From contig JACFNY010000148.1 of NCBI GenBank assembly GCA_019454625.1, forward strand, positions 1 to 5,647: 5,647 bases of DNA, given 5' to 3'. The translations under genes were made by a program, and so were the position numbers. The stretch comes from Sphingomonadaceae bacterium (GTDB lineage Bacteria > Pseudomonadota > Alphaproteobacteria > Sphingomonadales > Sphingomonadaceae). The notes under the pieces are model-generated. The model did no database searches, was not told the DNA's origin, and was given only the letters and a program-made list of their open reading frames with translations. This document shows, piece by piece, positions 5,293-5,647 of this stretch (position 1 is its first letter; every line of letters begins with the position of its first letter).

Positions 5293-5647
5293 AGAACTCG
5301 AATACCCGCGGCCGCTCGAAACCCTTGAGAACCGGGGCGCCCGCTTCGAGCAGGCGCGTCCAGCCGACATGGCCGCCCGCGACGCGGCCGACCGAGACGC
5401 TCGGCGCGGCGCCGCGGTCGGCAAGCACGGCGGCGATGCGTCCGCCGTCGCGCACCTGCGCGATCAGCGCGTCCGGCACGGCCTCCACCTCGCCGTCGAT
5501 CAGCAGCACGTCATACGGCGCGCCCTCGGCGCAGCCCTCGGCGAGCGGCCCCTCGACGACGCTGACGTTGGAAACGCCGGTCTTGGAGATCGCGGACGAG
5601 GCGCGGCGCACCAGCTTCGCATCGTCCTCGACGAGCGTGACGTGGGC
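5291..5647 (-). CDS. pcm: Protein-L-isoaspartate O-methyltransferase family protein, C-terminal part (5' end outside window)
   Basis: The frame enters from the right edge and ends at TAG 5291-5293, giving 118 residues. PCMT enzymes use S-adenosylmethionine to methylate isoaspartyl residues and start repair of aged proteins in the cytosol. The fragment begins in the Rossmann-like core. AHVTLVEDDAKLV has the acidic residues at the end of strand 2 that contact SAM ribose. It continues with VSVVEGPLAEG. Then YDVLLIDGEVEAVPDALIAQ leads into VRDGGRIAAVL, the PCMT 'P..L..Q...GGR' block. The end has a glycine-rich strand and GFERPRVFEF. In alphaproteobacteria this tolC-adjacent copy is often divergent, so true repair activity is not certain; the N-terminal catalytic and substrate-binding motifs lie outside the window. 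The stop is 10 nt before tolC and overlaps its ribosome site, implying one operon. A GTG at 5609-5611 is internal, not the start. Confidence 0.87.
   Translation of the reverse strand, partial: AHVTLVEDDAKLVRRASSAISKTGVSNVSVVEGPLAEGCAEGAPYDVLLIDGEVEAVPDALIAQVRDGGRIAAVLADRGAAPSVSVGRVAGGHVGWTRLLEAGAPVLKGFERPRVFEF

Noticed and set aside
3934..5328. A 464-codon open frame on the + strand opposite tolC
   Set aside because: Same composition shadow: Arg-rich, no motif, and fully antisense to a TolC gene with a clear signal peptide and domain repeats.
5281..5424. 48-codon N-terminal extension of TolC
   Set aside because: It would overlap pcm, is Arg/Ser-rich, and would bury the signal peptide inside the protein.
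1..5647. tRNA, rRNA, CRISPR array, insertion sequence or phage genes
   Set aside because: I saw no cloverleaf with conserved tRNA boxes, no regularly spaced repeats, and no transposase, integrase or phage-like product on either strand.

Overview
The window is a GC-rich, densely packed piece of bacterial chromosome. It reads as core genome of an alphaproteobacterium, most likely a sphingomonad. Three things suggest this: the valyl-tRNA synthetase sequence style, a PopZ (DUF2497) homolog with the alphaproteobacterial N- and C-terminal signatures, and the gene order pcm - tolC - popZ - valS, which I recall as a common alphaproteobacterial arrangement. The taxonomic call is from memory, not from a search.

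Layout. On the + strand, 1-163 holds the C-terminal end of a probable YgfZ/GcvT-like folate-binding protein. Three bases later comes a 35-codon gene for a single-span membrane microprotein (167-274) with a good ribosome binding site. Positions 275-620 contain no convincing gene. They separate the two convergent transcription units and are unusually rich in inverted repeats. From 5647 back to 621 the minus strand carries one compact cluster in transcription order: the C-terminal 118 residues of a protein-L-isoaspartate O-methyltransferase family protein (pcm, cut by the window edge), a TolC-family outer-membrane efflux/secretion protein with signal peptide, a 137-residue PopZ-like polar organizing protein, and a complete 899-residue valyl-tRNA synthetase.

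Gene spacing is 10 nt (pcm to tolC, with the tolC Shine-Dalgarno overlapping the pcm stop), 40 nt (tolC to popZ) and 57 nt (popZ to valS). Cotranscription is therefore plausible, but no promoter could be identified. The products do not form one pathway. They cover protein repair or its paralog, envelope export, cell-pole organization and translation, so this is a conserved housekeeping neighbourhood rather than a dedicated system.

I see no sign of a novel defence, mobile or biosynthetic system. The points most worth a second look are the microprotein, a strong hairpin flush against the valS ribosome binding site, and the nested inverted repeats in the convergent intergenic region. Very long open frames antisense to valS and tolC are composition shadows.
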